Shown here: one piece after another, positions 8,759 through 18,423 of the stretch
How positions within the stretch are numbered: position 1 is the first letter of the stretch
How the letters are laid out: the number at the start of each line of letters is the position of its first letter
Source of the DNA: an uncultured Lachnospiraceae bacterium
GTDB lineage: Bacteria; Bacillota; Clostridia; Lachnospirales; Lachnospiraceae
Direction of reading: 5' to 3'
Assembly (NCBI GenBank): GCA_958402795.1
Contig: CATXUX010000010.1
Coordinates: 37,413-101,412 of the forward strand
DNA: 64,000 nt
Made by a program: the position numbers and the translations under genes
Notes under the pieces: generated by a model
What the model saw: the letters and a program-made list of their open reading frames with translations, nothing else
Database searches by the model: none
Told to the model about the DNA's origin: nothing

Positions 8759-9637
8759 TTACCCGACAGACGGCTGCCGTTTTAAGAGTTCCTCGATCGC
8801 ATATGCCACACCGAAATCCGTATTTGACTTCGTGATGTACTTCGCTGCCGCTTTTATCCCCGGGTCCGCATTTCCCATCGCAACGGTCGCTCCAAAATCC
8901 ATCGACAGCATCGAATAATCATTCATGCTGTCCCCGAATACCATCACTTCATCCATTGTATATCCCAGTGATTCAATATATTCTTTCAGCACAGGGCCCT
9001 TCTGTGCCTGTACATTTGTGATCTCCAGATTCGTCGGATAGGAAGACGCCACGGCAATCTCCGGATTTTGATCCAGTTTCTTTTTCAGTCTTGCAAGCTC
9101 TTCTGTATCTTCCAGAAAAAACATGATCTTATAGACCGGCACCTGTTCTTCTCTGAGCGTCCTGAAATCCGGAACCACTTTCGTCCGTTTGGACATGCTG
9201 AGATACAGGGGGTTCTGTCGGATCTCCTCCTCGCTCAGATTCAGGAAAAATAACTTCATATGTGTAAGTGAATTTCGTTCCACTTCCTCATAAGTTCCAA
9301 TCTGGTATTCATACCGATCCGTATTGAAAATCAACGTAACCGGATATGGTTTCAACAGTTCATAAATTTCCTCGCACAGATTCAGATCCATATCGATTCT
9401 TTTAACGACCTTCTGTTCCCGGTCCCGCATCTGTGCCCCGCTCGCAACGAGATAATCGCATGTCAGTTCCATCCCTTCCAATGCACTTACCGCCCCGTGA
9501 AAATCACGTCCGGTTGCAAGAATAAAGCGGATTCCCGACTCCTGCGCGCGGTGAACCGCATCCAGTGTCCGGGGTGCGATCCTGTGGTCTGCCCCCAGCA
9601 GTGTGCCGTCCATATCACTTGCAATCACCTTGATCAT
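8759..9637 (-). CDS. Cof-type HAD phosphatase
   Basis: 292 residues of the HAD superfamily IIB (Cof) family. Motif I is DMDGTLLGAD, motif II is ILATGRD, and motif IV is VFGDSMNDYSML. These are Mg-dependent phosphatases of sugar phosphates or cofactors; the substrate cannot be deduced. Confidence 0.9.
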   Translation of the reverse strand: MIKVIASDMDGTLLGADHRIAPRTLDAVHRAQESGIRFILATGRDFHGAVSALEGMELTCDYLVASGAQMRDREQKVVKRIDMDLNLCEEIYELLKPYPVTLIFNTDRYEYQIGTYEEVERNSLTHMKLFFLNLSEEEIRQNPLYLSMSKRTKVVPDFRTLREEQVPVYKIMFFLEDTEELARLKKKLDQNPEIAVASSYPTNLEITNVQAQKGPVLKEYIESLGYTMDEVMVFGDSMNDYSMLSMDFGATVAMGNADPGIKAAAKYITKSNTDFGVAYAIEELLKRQPSVG

Positions 9638-9735
9638 GCTTATTACGCTTCCTTTCCTGCTCGCTGTCCATAATTACACAGCAAAAATTCGTTCCTATTA
9701 TATCATCTTATCCGGAAGAATTCCATCCTTTTTCT

Positions 9736-11235
9736 CTACTTGAGTCCACGGTTGAGCATGTCTTCTGCTTCGTCCATCTGCCGGAGGATCGACTGCTGCC
9801 GTTCTTCAAACAGCAGTCCCTTATTGTAACGGTAATACAGATCGCATCCATTCTCCTTGATAAACCGGACTGCATAGCTGTTGGCATTGAGTTCGGTGAT
9901 AAATACGACCATCTCCTGACTCTCTCCAAAGGCGTCTTCCATAAACTGGAATGCATGGTCCAGCATATCCGCTGTGTCGCCGGTCTGCTGTTCCAGAAGC
10001 TTTGTTTCCTGTTCAAACATCGCCTTTACTTCTGCAAACATGTCCGCCGCGCCATGTGTCTCCTTTGCAAATCTCTCCAGTGTGGAGACCGTCTTTTTCA
10101 TGATCATCTCGTCCCACCGTGTCAGCAGTTCTTTTTTCTGCTCTGCGGCAAGTTCCTGCTCCGCCATATGCCAGATGTCCATAATCCGTACCGAATCCTG
10201 ATTTTCCTTATAGCGAAGCAGATAGTCGTACAGCTTCGTCACATATGCATCCAGCCTGCAGTTTTCGCGAAACAGCTCAGATAATTTTCCGTTGAGAAGA
10301 CTGATCATGCTCAAATGCTCGTCAAACGGCGCCGCCTTTATTTTTTGCAGCGTAGAAACGTTCCATTTTCCTGCAAGGAGATCTTCCACCTGATAATCTG
10401 TTTTGTATTTATACCACAGTTCCAGATAATTTGCGAAGTCTTTCGAGATCATCCTGTGCTGGATATACTGATATACTACGTCTCTGTCTGCATGTTTTCC
10501 CAGTATTTCATAGGTCTGGATCAACTGTGACAGATCCTCCCAGCCTCGCGCTGTGGCGAACTCTTTTCCATCGACCGTCGTCTCGATCCGGTAGAAATTC
10601 TGTCTGCGCAGTTCCAGATAAGAAATGACTGCCGGGTGGATTCCCTGCCGGTATGCATACTCTTTCCAGACGTCAAACCGTGCTTCTACATCAATCTTCC
10701 GGATGCGGTCCAGCGTCACCACGTCAAATTCACGCACCGATTTGTTGTATTCCGGAGGATTGCCTGCCGCCGCGATGATCCACCCGTCCGGCACTTTCTG
10801 GTTGCCGAACGTCTTCGCCTGCAAAAACTGCAGCATTGTCGGCGCCAGTGTCTCCGACACACAGTTAATCTCATCGATGAATAAGATTCCCTCGTGGATC
10901 CCTGTCTGCTCCATCTTCTCGTATACAGATGCAATGATCTCACTCATCGTATATTCCGTTACCGAAACCGTCCTGCCTGCGTATTCCTTTTCCTGAATAA
11001 ACGGAAGTCCGACCGCACTCTGCCGTGTATGGTGTGTGATCGTATACGCTACCAGTCCGATACCGCATTCCTTCGCGATCTGCTCCATGATCTGTGTCTT
11101 GCCGATTCCCGGCGGTCCCATGAGCAGCACCGGACGCTGCCGGATCGCCGGGATCCGGTACTCGCCGAATTCATCCTTTGCAAGATATGCCTCGACTGTA
11201 TTTTTCATTTCCTGTTTTGCGCGCTTAATATCCAT
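9736..11235 (-). CDS. MoxR-type AAA ATPase
   Basis: 499 residues. The AAA module fills the first 200 or so: Walker A GPPGIGKT (36-43), Walker B ILFIDEIN and a GNPPEYN sensor segment. The long helical C-terminal part is not recognised. MoxR ATPases usually act as chaperones with a VWA-domain partner, and here the upstream gene encodes exactly such a protein and overlaps this gene by 11 nt. The order LRR, VWA, ATPase suggests one complex. Whether it inserts metals, remodels complexes or defends the cell is unknown. Confidence 0.88.
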   Translation of the reverse strand: MDIKRAKQEMKNTVEAYLAKDEFGEYRIPAIRQRPVLLMGPPGIGKTQIMEQIAKECGIGLVAYTITHHTRQSAVGLPFIQEKEYAGRTVSVTEYTMSEIIASVYEKMEQTGIHEGILFIDEINCVSETLAPTMLQFLQAKTFGNQKVPDGWIIAAAGNPPEYNKSVREFDVVTLDRIRKIDVEARFDVWKEYAYRQGIHPAVISYLELRRQNFYRIETTVDGKEFATARGWEDLSQLIQTYEILGKHADRDVVYQYIQHRMISKDFANYLELWYKYKTDYQVEDLLAGKWNVSTLQKIKAAPFDEHLSMISLLNGKLSELFRENCRLDAYVTKLYDYLLRYKENQDSVRIMDIWHMAEQELAAEQKKELLTRWDEMIMKKTVSTLERFAKETHGAADMFAEVKAMFEQETKLLEQQTGDTADMLDHAFQFMEDAFGESQEMVVFITELNANSYAVRFIKENGCDLYYRYNKGLLFEERQQSILRQMDEAEDMLNRGLK

Positions 11236-12703
11236 CTCTTTCTTCCTTCCTCAGATCATCTTCATCAAGCAATAGTTTCACCGCCCACGGCGGCACGTCC
11301 ACATCCGTGTAATCCTCCTGAAAAAACACAAAGGCTGTTTGGTACCGGGGTTTCTTTGCCGGATATATCCCATACCCGTCCGTAAAGTAGATCAGTCCCC
11401 GGAGATCTTCAAATTCTCCCTGTTCTTCCAGCCTGTTTACATACGCAAACGCCGGGCGGAAATCGGTTCCTCCTTCTCCAAAAAGTTCCAGTGAATCCAT
11501 GTAGCTTTGTAATTCCTGCCCGCAGGTAATCTTTACATCCGACTGTACCGATTCGTCACACTGTATAATATGCACGTTGACCTTCCGGAAAAAGCTCTCA
11601 TTTTCGCTGAGTACACTGTATGTCTCTTCCAGAAACCGCTTCACCAGTGTGCCGGAGCAGGACATCGACGTATCGATCACCACCGCGAACTCCTGAATCT
11701 TCATCGTTTCTTTCGTCTCCACAGGTTCGATCAGCGGCATATTGCCATACAGTGACAGGCCGTAGCTGTAAAACGCATAATCAAATGTATCCGGATCTAC
11801 GCCGAGTTCCTCCCGGAGTACCGAAAACTTCCGCAGAAATGCGCGGTAATCATATCGTTCCCGGTTTTCCACCTTCACCTGTCCCAGCAGATCTCCGCTT
11901 TGTTCTGACGCCTCTTTGGAAAAAGTCTCCAGCTCTGTCTGTGTCTGTTCACTGATATCCTGCCATTTCCGGTTCAGCATCGGATCCGGCTGTTTCTTTC
12001 CGGGCTGCTCGTTTTCCCACCGGCAGTGGTCGTCCACATAAAATTCCTGCTCCAGTCTTGCCAGTTCCTTTTCCGGAAGACTCCACTCCTGCAGTATCTT
12101 AAAAATCCGCTCCGCATTGAGCGTTTTCTTTTCCGCCGCCGTCTCCAGTCTGCGATAGGTCTCTCTGCGCAGCAGGCTTTTCGAAGATCTTACCGATCTG
12201 TGAAAATTGCCGTCGATCAGTCTCTCCACAGCAATATCACAGCTCAGATTCCAGTACCGCAATATGACAGTTTCTTTGCGGACCGAATGATCCGAATTAT
12301 CCGGGTCCTCTGTTCCGGACAGCTCCGTTCGTTCTACACGTTGTACGTCGGACCGGCATAAGCCGGGAATGTCTTTTATCATATGACGGAATATACAGTG
12401 GTACACCATGTGCAGATATCCCCGGTTCACCAAGATCCGGTTCTGCTTATATAATCCGCCCAGTTGCCGGGGATGATAATACATCACTGCACCGTCTGTT
12501 CCAAACGGCGAAACAGACGAATCCATCTCATACACAAAGCTGCTCAGCGCCACATCCAGGAAACGCATCCCCAGATACAGTTCCGTGCGCGCCGCACTCA
12601 ATATCTGGTTTCCGATTCCCGCAAGCTGCTCCCTGATCGCCCCGGCAGTCTCGCCTTCCTCCATCGAAATCCTATTTTCACCGGTAATCCTGCTTTCTTC
12701 CAT
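11225..12703 (-). CDS. VWA-like metallopeptidase-fold protein (DUF2201 type)
   Basis: About 492 residues. The C-terminal third is a von Willebrand A-like domain with a complete-looking MIDAS: VVIDTSMSCSG, GGTDFRPAF and IYFTDGYG. The N-terminal part (HMVYHCIFRHM) resembles the putative metallopeptidase half of DUF2201 proteins, in which an HxxxH region is usual. The frame extends 18 codons further up, but I prefer the ATG at 12703 with GGAG 10 nt before it. It is paired with the MoxR ATPase downstream. Known pairs of this kind act as ATPase-driven chaperones. Confidence 0.8.
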   Translation of the reverse strand: MEESRITGENRISMEEGETAGAIREQLAGIGNQILSAARTELYLGMRFLDVALSSFVYEMDSSVSPFGTDGAVMYYHPRQLGGLYKQNRILVNRGYLHMVYHCIFRHMIKDIPGLCRSDVQRVERTELSGTEDPDNSDHSVRKETVILRYWNLSCDIAVERLIDGNFHRSVRSSKSLLRRETYRRLETAAEKKTLNAERIFKILQEWSLPEKELARLEQEFYVDDHCRWENEQPGKKQPDPMLNRKWQDISEQTQTELETFSKEASEQSGDLLGQVKVENRERYDYRAFLRKFSVLREELGVDPDTFDYAFYSYGLSLYGNMPLIEPVETKETMKIQEFAVVIDTSMSCSGTLVKRFLEETYSVLSENESFFRKVNVHIIQCDESVQSDVKITCGQELQSYMDSLELFGEGGTDFRPAFAYVNRLEEQGEFEDLRGLIYFTDGYGIYPAKKPRYQTAFVFFQEDYTDVDVPPWAVKLLLDEDDLRKEERDGY

Positions 12704-12768
12704 TATAATATAACTCCATTTCCTGTCATTATCATCATGATGATGTTGGGTCCCCAAAACTATGATAC

Positions 12769-13755
12769 CTACAGCTCAAACCGTCTCTTTTTCGGTTCCG
12801 GAAAGTTCTGATGCTTCTCTTCCATTAAGAAACTCAAGACTTCCCCCTTTCCGTATGCGGCGGCCTGCTCGATCGCGATATCCAATCGTTCCCTGTTCCA
12901 TAGTCCTCTGCCGGAAACCACGCGCAGGCGGTCCAATTGTTCCTTTCGCACAAGGACATCTGCCACTTCCCGGAAATGTTCCTCAATATATCGTTGATAC
13001 TGCTCCTCGCATCTTTTTTTCAGTCCATGCGGATACATCAGTCTGTCAAACACCAGATCCACAAGCATCTGAGTTCTGTCCTGTGTCTGCGCCAGCGGAA
13101 ACAATTCGTCATATTTGCCGTAATCCACTTCTTTATCCAGGAAGCACTGCCGATAATGATTCCCCGCCCCGTGGTGCTGGGTAAACAAAATTCTGGCGGG
13201 AGTATTCTCCACAGCCTCTTCGTAATGTTCCGGAAATACGAGCCGGATCTGCTCCGCCGACTGTCCTTTTTCATAACAGTAAAATGTCACATCGATCCGC
13301 TGCCATAAATCACCTAAGATTTCTTTCACGCAGGATTTCTTTCCGTTTCGCAGATGTACATTCAGTTCGTACAATTTCCCACAGCCGGTAAACGCGCCGC
13401 TTCCGACATTCATCAGCGCATCCGTAAATTCCAGCCGCCGCAATTCTTTACAGCCATAAAAAATATAATTTCCGATTTCTGTTACCGTATGCGGCAATAC
13501 CACTTCTGTCACACCGGTTCCTGCCAGCAGCCGCTCACCTTCCACTCCGATGATTCCTTCTTTGCTCTGCCATATAAGCACATCGGTTTCTTCCTGGACT
13601 TTCTTCTCCGAAAATGCATATGCCGCAACTTTCCGCACATCAAGTCCATCGATTTTTTCCGGCAGAACAACTTCCGGATCCGACCCGAACACACGGATTA
13701 CTTCTATATAAGAGGCATTGTCATTGTCCTTACATACCCGATAGTGAATTTTCAT
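12769..13755 (-). CDS. Leucine-rich repeat (BspA-type) protein
   Basis: 328 residues. Three or so BspA-like repeats are visible in the first 150 residues (VTEVVLPHTVTEIGNYIFYGC; LRRLEFTDALMNVGSGAFTGC). There is no signal peptide, so unlike most BspA proteins it should be cytoplasmic. The C-terminal half is helical (ankyrin-like EQAAAYGKGEVLSFLMEEK) and ends in KKRRFEL. First gene of the LRR-VWA-MoxR group; it probably provides target recognition. Confidence 0.75.
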   Translation of the reverse strand: MKIHYRVCKDNDNASYIEVIRVFGSDPEVVLPEKIDGLDVRKVAAYAFSEKKVQEETDVLIWQSKEGIIGVEGERLLAGTGVTEVVLPHTVTEIGNYIFYGCKELRRLEFTDALMNVGSGAFTGCGKLYELNVHLRNGKKSCVKEILGDLWQRIDVTFYCYEKGQSAEQIRLVFPEHYEEAVENTPARILFTQHHGAGNHYRQCFLDKEVDYGKYDELFPLAQTQDRTQMLVDLVFDRLMYPHGLKKRCEEQYQRYIEEHFREVADVLVRKEQLDRLRVVSGRGLWNRERLDIAIEQAAAYGKGEVLSFLMEEKHQNFPEPKKRRFEL

Positions 13756-13879
13756 GTTCCAAACACCCCTGTATGATTAACTTCCTCTATAACTATATCA
13801 CACTTTTTTCTATCCGGGTGTATTTTTTAGATTGCTGTTCCCGGTCGCTTTACTCCTGTTCATAAATCTTATTTTTGTA

Positions 13880-13908
13880 TTGACTTTTCCCGGTTCCGGC
13901 ATTACGAT
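13880..13908 (+). promoter_or_regulatory. Promoter before yitT-like gene
   Basis: TTGACT and TACGAT with a 17-nt spacer, about 50 nt before the start. Confidence 0.5.
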
Positions 13909-13957
13909 TTCTATAGAAGTCGTCATATTTTGACAAAATTCGGGGTGAGGAATCATT

Positions 13958-14800
13958 ATGAAAGATAAATTCAAACATTTTCTGATACTGACGGGAAGCG
14001 TCTGTATTATGGCAGTCGGCACATATTTTTTCAAGTTCACTAACAACTTTACTTTCGGAGGGATTACCGGTCTTGCCGTTCTGGTTGCAAAAACCGGAGT
14101 CCTCTCTGCCAGTGACTTTTCTTTTATTGCGAACATGCTCCTTCTGGTGATCGGTTTTATCATCCTGGGAAAGGAATTTGCGGCAAAAACAGCCTATTGC
14201 AGTATTTTGCTCTCTGTCCTTTTGTCCGCGCTGGAGCATCTCTGTCCCATGACGGCGCCGCTGACCGACCAGACCATGCTGGAACTTTGTTTTGCCATCG
14301 CGCTGCCTGCACTTGGCTCCGCGCTGCTGTTCAATATCGGCTCTTCCAGCGGAGGAACAGACATCATCGCCATGATCCTGAAGAAATATACCAGCTTTGA
14401 TATCGGACGTGCGCTCATACTCACCGATGCACTGATCACAGCCGCCGGTTTTTTCGTCTTCGATATCCAGACGGGACTCTACTCTGTACTCGGACTGACC
14501 ATCCGTTCTTTCATGGTGGACAACTTCATTGAAAGTTTTAATCTGTCCAAATACTTCAATGTTGTCTGCGACGAACCAGATCCGATCTGCGCGTTCATCG
14601 TCCACGAACTGGGCCGCAGTGCGTCCGTCGTCCACGCGCAGGGAGCATTTTCCGGGAAAGACAAATATATCATTTTCACAGCACTGAAGCGTCCGCAGGC
14701 GGTCCGGCTTCGGAACTATATTAAGCAGACCCAGCCATCCGCATTTATCCTGATCTCCAATACCAGTGAAATCATCGGAAAAGGATTTCACAGTGTATAG
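13958..14800 (+). CDS. YitT family membrane protein
   Basis: 280 residues with five or six hydrophobic segments in the first 190 residues, including the signature FKFTNNFTFGGITGLAVL, and a C-terminal DUF2179 soluble domain (FSGKDKYIIFTALKRPQAVRL). The family is widespread in Firmicutes and has no agreed substrate. GGGGTGAG lies about 10 nt before the ATG. It is alone on this strand. Confidence 0.88.
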   Translation: MKDKFKHFLILTGSVCIMAVGTYFFKFTNNFTFGGITGLAVLVAKTGVLSASDFSFIANMLLLVIGFIILGKEFAAKTAYCSILLSVLLSALEHLCPMTAPLTDQTMLELCFAIALPALGSALLFNIGSSSGGTDIIAMILKKYTSFDIGRALILTDALITAAGFFVFDIQTGLYSVLGLTIRSFMVDNFIESFNLSKYFNVVCDEPDPICAFIVHELGRSASVVHAQGAFSGKDKYIIFTALKRPQAVRLRNYIKQTQPSAFILISNTSEIIGKGFHSV

Positions 14801-14882
14801 GCCAAAGCAACAAAGCAACACAAACGATAGCGGAAAAGGTGGAAAATATAAGGAATTTGATGAAAAAATCGATGAAATGGAA

Positions 14883-14911
14883 TTGACTGGGGAGCAATAG
14901 TCTGGTATAAT
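14883..14911 (+). promoter_or_regulatory. Consensus promoter of tRNA-Cys
   Basis: TTGACT, 17 nt, TATAAT, with TG one base before the -10. Nothing but the repeat-bearing leader and the tRNA lies downstream before the terminator. Confidence 0.75.
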
Positions 14912-14935
14912 CATTTTGTTGTTGAGAATGTTTTA

Positions 14936-15078
14936 CACTAAGCTCGTAAAACACCTCACTAAGTGCTCGTTAGTAAGGTAACTCCTTTCATCTAAGCTCA
15001 TGAGGGACTTCTCTAAGATTCAAGGAGTACATTCGCACTAAGCTCGTAGAATACCTTGCTAAGTGCTCATTGTAAGGC
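14936..15078 (+). repeat. Imperfect direct repeats in the tRNA-Cys leader
   Basis: CACTAAGCTCGTARAAYACC followed by CTAAGTGCTC and GTAAGG occurs at about 14936-14979 and again at 15036-15078. A more diverged copy starting CTAAGCTCATGAGG lies between them at about 14992. The second clear copy runs into the first bases of the tRNA. Confidence 0.75.
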
Positions 15079-15146
15079 GCAGTAGCCAAGCGGTAAGGCG
15101 TGGGTCTGCAACACCCTGATCACCGGTTCAAATCCGGTCTGTGCCT
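15076..15146 (+). tRNA. trnC: tRNA-Cys (anticodon GCA)
   Basis: A 71-nt cloverleaf: acceptor GGCGCAG pairs with CTGTGCC, the anticodon stem GGGT/ACCC holds loop CTGCAAC with anticodon GCA, and the T-arm is CCGG TTCAAAT CCGG. The discriminator is U, as expected for Cys. The CCA end is not encoded. Confidence 0.95.
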
Positions 15147-15156
15147 TTTATCATTA

Positions 15157-15193
15157 CCCCCGGAATGCTTTTTCAGGCATTTCGGGGGTTTTC
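15157..15193 (+). terminator. Terminator after tRNA-Cys (also usable by xylB)
   Basis: CCCCCGGAATGC and GCATTTCGGGGG form a 12-bp stem followed by TTTTCTTT. It lies 11 nt after the tRNA and 17 nt beyond the xylB stop. Confidence 0.85.
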
Positions 15194-15209
15194 TTTACAT
15201 CTATCGCTT

Positions 15210-16679
15210 TTATACTAATTGGGGAAAAAGTTCTTTCACCGTCGGATAGATTTTGCGGAACTTCCGATACTGTGCCTCATACTTCGCCGCCAGCTCCGGT
15301 TCCGGTTCTATGGTATCTACCACCTTGACCAGTTTTGCGGTCGCTTCTTCTACATCTGCATACTCTCCGCAGCCGACCGCCGCCAGGATCGCGCCGCCAT
15401 ATCCCGGACCTTCTTCGCTCTCGATCACATCCACTTTCAGGTTCATCACATTTGCAATAATCCGTTTCCACAGCGGACTTTTTGCCCCGCCTCCGCAGAT
15501 TTTTGTGCGCGTGATTTCAATTCCGAGGCTTCTCGCCACCTCCAGCGAATCCCGCAGGCCAAAGGCCACGCCCTCCAGCACAGCCTGTGTCATTTCCTCA
15601 CGCGTCGTGTCCATCGACATCCCGATAAACATTGCCCGCGCTGCAGGATCGTTATGCGGAGAACGCTCACCCATCAGATAAGGAAGGTAAAACACCTGAT
15701 TCTCGCCCAGTTTCGTGATATTCTCCTGCTCCTTCGTGTATTCTTTTGTCCGAAGGATCTCGTCCATCCACCACTTATTGCAGGACGCCGCGCTCAGCAT
15801 ACATCCCATCAGATGATAATTTCCATCCGCATGCGCAAAAGAATGCAGCGCATTGTTTTCATCTACACCAAATTCTTTGCTGGAAATAAAGATGGTGCCG
15901 GACGTCCCGAGTGAAATATTGCACATTCCGTTTCCGACCGTCCCTGTACCAACTGCTGCCGCCGCGTTATCTCCTGCGCCGGCGATAATCTTTACCTCTG
16001 TTGAAAGTCCGAGTTCTGACGCCGTCTCCGGCCGCAGTGCGCCGACCACCTCGTAACTCTCATACAGCCGCGGCAGCATGTTCTCTGAAATGCCGCAGAT
16101 CTCAATCATCTCTTTTGACCAGCATTTGTTCTTTACATCCAAAAGTAGCATGCCAGACGCATCCGAATAGTCCGTGCAGTGCACGCCGCTTAACCGGTAA
16201 GCCAGATAGTCTTTCGGCAGCATGATCTTACAGATCCGTGCAAAATTTTCCGGTTCGTGTTCCCTCATCCAGAGAATCTTTGGCGCTGTAAATCCTGCAA
16301 ATGCGATATTCGCCGTATATTCTGAGAGTTTTTCCTTTCCGACCACCTGATTCAGATATTCTGTCTCTTTCGCCGTCCGCCCATCGTTCCACAAAATTGC
16401 CGGACGGATCACCTCATCCTCTGCATCCAGTGCCACAAGTCCATGCATCTGCCCGCCGAAACTAATCCCCGCGACCTGCGATTTGTCACAGTCCATCGTC
16501 AGTTCCCTGATCCCGGCAACAGTCTGCCTGTACCAGTCCTCCGGATTCTGCTCCGACCAGCCGGGGTGGGGAAAGCTGAGTGGATATTCTTTTGAAACGA
16601 TCTTGTGGATCTTTCCCTCCTCGTCCATCAAAAGCAGCTTCACAGCAGATGTACCAAGATCTATCCCAATATATAGCAT
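15210..16679 (-). CDS. xylB: Xylulokinase-type FGGY kinase
   Basis: 489 residues, the usual XylB length. The N-terminus YIGIDLGTSAVKLLLMD is the FGGY phosphate-binding start, ISFGGQMHGL is typical for xylulokinases, and the second domain carries GAGDNAAAAVG and CGGGAKSPLWKRI. It phosphorylates a ketopentose, most likely D-xylulose. It follows the isomerase gene by 81 nt, with a strong hairpin in the gap, and has its own GGAGG site. No transporter lies beside it. Confidence 0.88.
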   Translation of the reverse strand: MLYIGIDLGTSAVKLLLMDEEGKIHKIVSKEYPLSFPHPGWSEQNPEDWYRQTVAGIRELTMDCDKSQVAGISFGGQMHGLVALDAEDEVIRPAILWNDGRTAKETEYLNQVVGKEKLSEYTANIAFAGFTAPKILWMREHEPENFARICKIMLPKDYLAYRLSGVHCTDYSDASGMLLLDVKNKCWSKEMIEICGISENMLPRLYESYEVVGALRPETASELGLSTEVKIIAGAGDNAAAAVGTGTVGNGMCNISLGTSGTIFISSKEFGVDENNALHSFAHADGNYHLMGCMLSAASCNKWWMDEILRTKEYTKEQENITKLGENQVFYLPYLMGERSPHNDPAARAMFIGMSMDTTREEMTQAVLEGVAFGLRDSLEVARSLGIEITRTKICGGGAKSPLWKRIIANVMNLKVDVIESEEGPGYGGAILAAVGCGEYADVEEATAKLVKVVDTIEPEPELAAKYEAQYRKFRKIYPTVKELFPQLV

Positions 16680-16711
16680 CGTTTTTAACCTCCATGCACT
16701 CCTATGATTGC

Positions 16712-16749
16712 CAGAAACGGATATGCCGCCGATGACATATCCGTTTCTG
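16712..16749 (-). promoter_or_regulatory. Strong hairpin between isomerase and kinase genes
   Basis: CAGAAACGGATATG and CATATCCGTTTCTG are perfect 14-bp arms with a 10-nt loop. No T-run follows, so it looks like an mRNA-stabilising or processing element that sets the expression ratio of the two genes. Confidence 0.6.
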
Positions 16750-16760
16750 AAAGCTGCTTC

Positions 16761-18251
16761 TTATTTCCACGGATTTTCGGTCGGATATCTCACGCCTGCC
16801 GGCTGGTTATATCCGATCTCTTCTACCGACACGCCAATATATTTAAACACTTCGTACAGTGCTTTTCCGTGATTCCCGAATGCAACCGCTCCATGGTGCG
16901 GGAAGTTCTTTTCAATCAGAACGTGACGGTAAAATCTGCCCATCTCCGGAATCGCGAAAACTCCGATCGAACCGAAAGAGCGGCTCGCTACCGGAAGCAC
17001 TTCGCCCTGCGCGATGTATGCACGCAGTTTGTTGTCCGCGGTACTCTGCAGACGGAAGAATGTAATGTCTCCCGGCTTGATATCGCCCTCCAGCGTCCCC
17101 TGCGTCACTTCTTCCGGCAGAGAACGTGCCATGATCAACTGATATCTCATTTCGCAGAAAGACAGCTTGCCGGAAGCAGTATTCCCACAATGGAATCCCA
17201 TGAATGTGTCCTTATGCGTATACGGATATTTGCCCTCGATGTCTTCTTTATACATATCTGCCGGAACATTGTTGTTGATATCAAGCAGAGTCACCGTGTC
17301 CTCGCTGACAACCGTTCCGATAAATTCACTCAGTGCGCCGTAAATATCCACTTCACAGGACACCGGGATTCCCTGCGCGGTCAGACGGCTGTTGACGTAA
17401 CATGGAACAAAACCGAACTGTGTCTGGAACGCCGGCCAGCACTTTCCTGCGATCGCGACATATTTGCGGTATCCTCTGTGTTCCTCGATCCAGTCCTTCA
17501 ATGTAATCTCATACTGCGCCAGCTTCGGAAGGATCTCCGGTTTCTTGTTGCCCGCTCCCAGTTCTTCCTCCATCTCCTTTACAACCGCTGGGATCCGCTC
17601 GTCTCCTTCATGTTTGTTGAACGCTTCAAACAGATCCAGTTCCGAGTTTTCCTCAATCTCCACGCCCAGATTATAAAGCTGCTGGATCGGCGCATTGCAT
17701 GCAAGGAAATTCAGCGGACGCGGTCCGAAACTGATGATCTTCAGATTATTCAGGCCGATCACTGCCCGTGCAATCGGACGGAATTCCGCAATCATATCCG
17801 CGCATTCCTCTGCCGTTCCGATCGGGTACTCCGGAATATATGCTTTTACGCCGCGCAGCTTCAGATTGTAGCTTGCATTGAGCATACCGCAGTACGCATC
17901 GCCTCTGCCCTGCACCAGATTGTCTCCTGATTCTTCCGCAGCCGCGACAAACATCTTCGGCCCCTCGAAATGCTTCGCCAGCAGCGTTTCTGAGATCTCC
18001 GGTCCGAAATTCCCAAGATATACTACCAGTGCGTTGCAGCCGGCCTTCTTAATATCTTCCAACGCCTGCACCATGTGGATCTCGCTCTCCACGATACAGA
18101 TCGGACACTCATAGATATCCGCGTCTCCATACTTCTCTGTGTACGCCTTCATCAGCGCCTTCCTTCTGTTCACCGACAGACTCTCCGGGAAACAATCCCT
18201 GCTCACCGCAACAACTCCGATTTTCAGTTCCGGCATATTATTCATAACCAT
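16761..18251 (-). CDS. L-fucose/L-arabinose isomerase family protein
   Basis: 496 residues of the fucose/arabinose isomerase fold. Motifs include the N-terminal IGVVAVSRDCFPESL, LVVYLGNFGPE, and the C-terminal FRLQSTADNKLRAYIAQG and HHGAVAFGNHGKALYE. It converts an aldose to a ketose; the FGGY kinase downstream would then phosphorylate that ketose. The close pairing with a xylulokinase-like enzyme suggests a pentose or a deoxyhexose, but family members differ in substrate. I therefore give no symbol. Confidence 0.8.
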   Translation of the reverse strand: MVMNNMPELKIGVVAVSRDCFPESLSVNRRKALMKAYTEKYGDADIYECPICIVESEIHMVQALEDIKKAGCNALVVYLGNFGPEISETLLAKHFEGPKMFVAAAEESGDNLVQGRGDAYCGMLNASYNLKLRGVKAYIPEYPIGTAEECADMIAEFRPIARAVIGLNNLKIISFGPRPLNFLACNAPIQQLYNLGVEIEENSELDLFEAFNKHEGDERIPAVVKEMEEELGAGNKKPEILPKLAQYEITLKDWIEEHRGYRKYVAIAGKCWPAFQTQFGFVPCYVNSRLTAQGIPVSCEVDIYGALSEFIGTVVSEDTVTLLDINNNVPADMYKEDIEGKYPYTHKDTFMGFHCGNTASGKLSFCEMRYQLIMARSLPEEVTQGTLEGDIKPGDITFFRLQSTADNKLRAYIAQGEVLPVASRSFGSIGVFAIPEMGRFYRHVLIEKNFPHHGAVAFGNHGKALYEVFKYIGVSVEEIGYNQPAGVRYPTENPWK

Positions 18252-18423
18252 GTACCTGCCTTTCTCCTGTATTATGGGCGGTATGATCCGCTTCCTGCCC
18301 GGATCGCCACCCGATTCACCTTATGTGTCCATCATAGCAAGTTTTTTCGTTTACGGCTACCATTTATTTATCTAAGCAAAGGTCATTTTTTATCTTTTTT
18401 CTTATCGTCAAGATCCGGAATAA

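Noticed and set aside
13850..14914. A 354-codon minus-strand frame opposite the YitT gene
   Set aside because: The plus strand has clear YitT membrane helices and domain motifs; the minus frame is a shadow with no family features.
14936..15078. Direct repeats as a possible CRISPR array
   Set aside because: Only two to three diverged copies with unequal spacing and no cas genes.
16704..17930. A 408-codon plus-strand frame opposite the isomerase
   Set aside because: The isomerase on the minus strand is full length with family motifs; the plus frame is a shadow.
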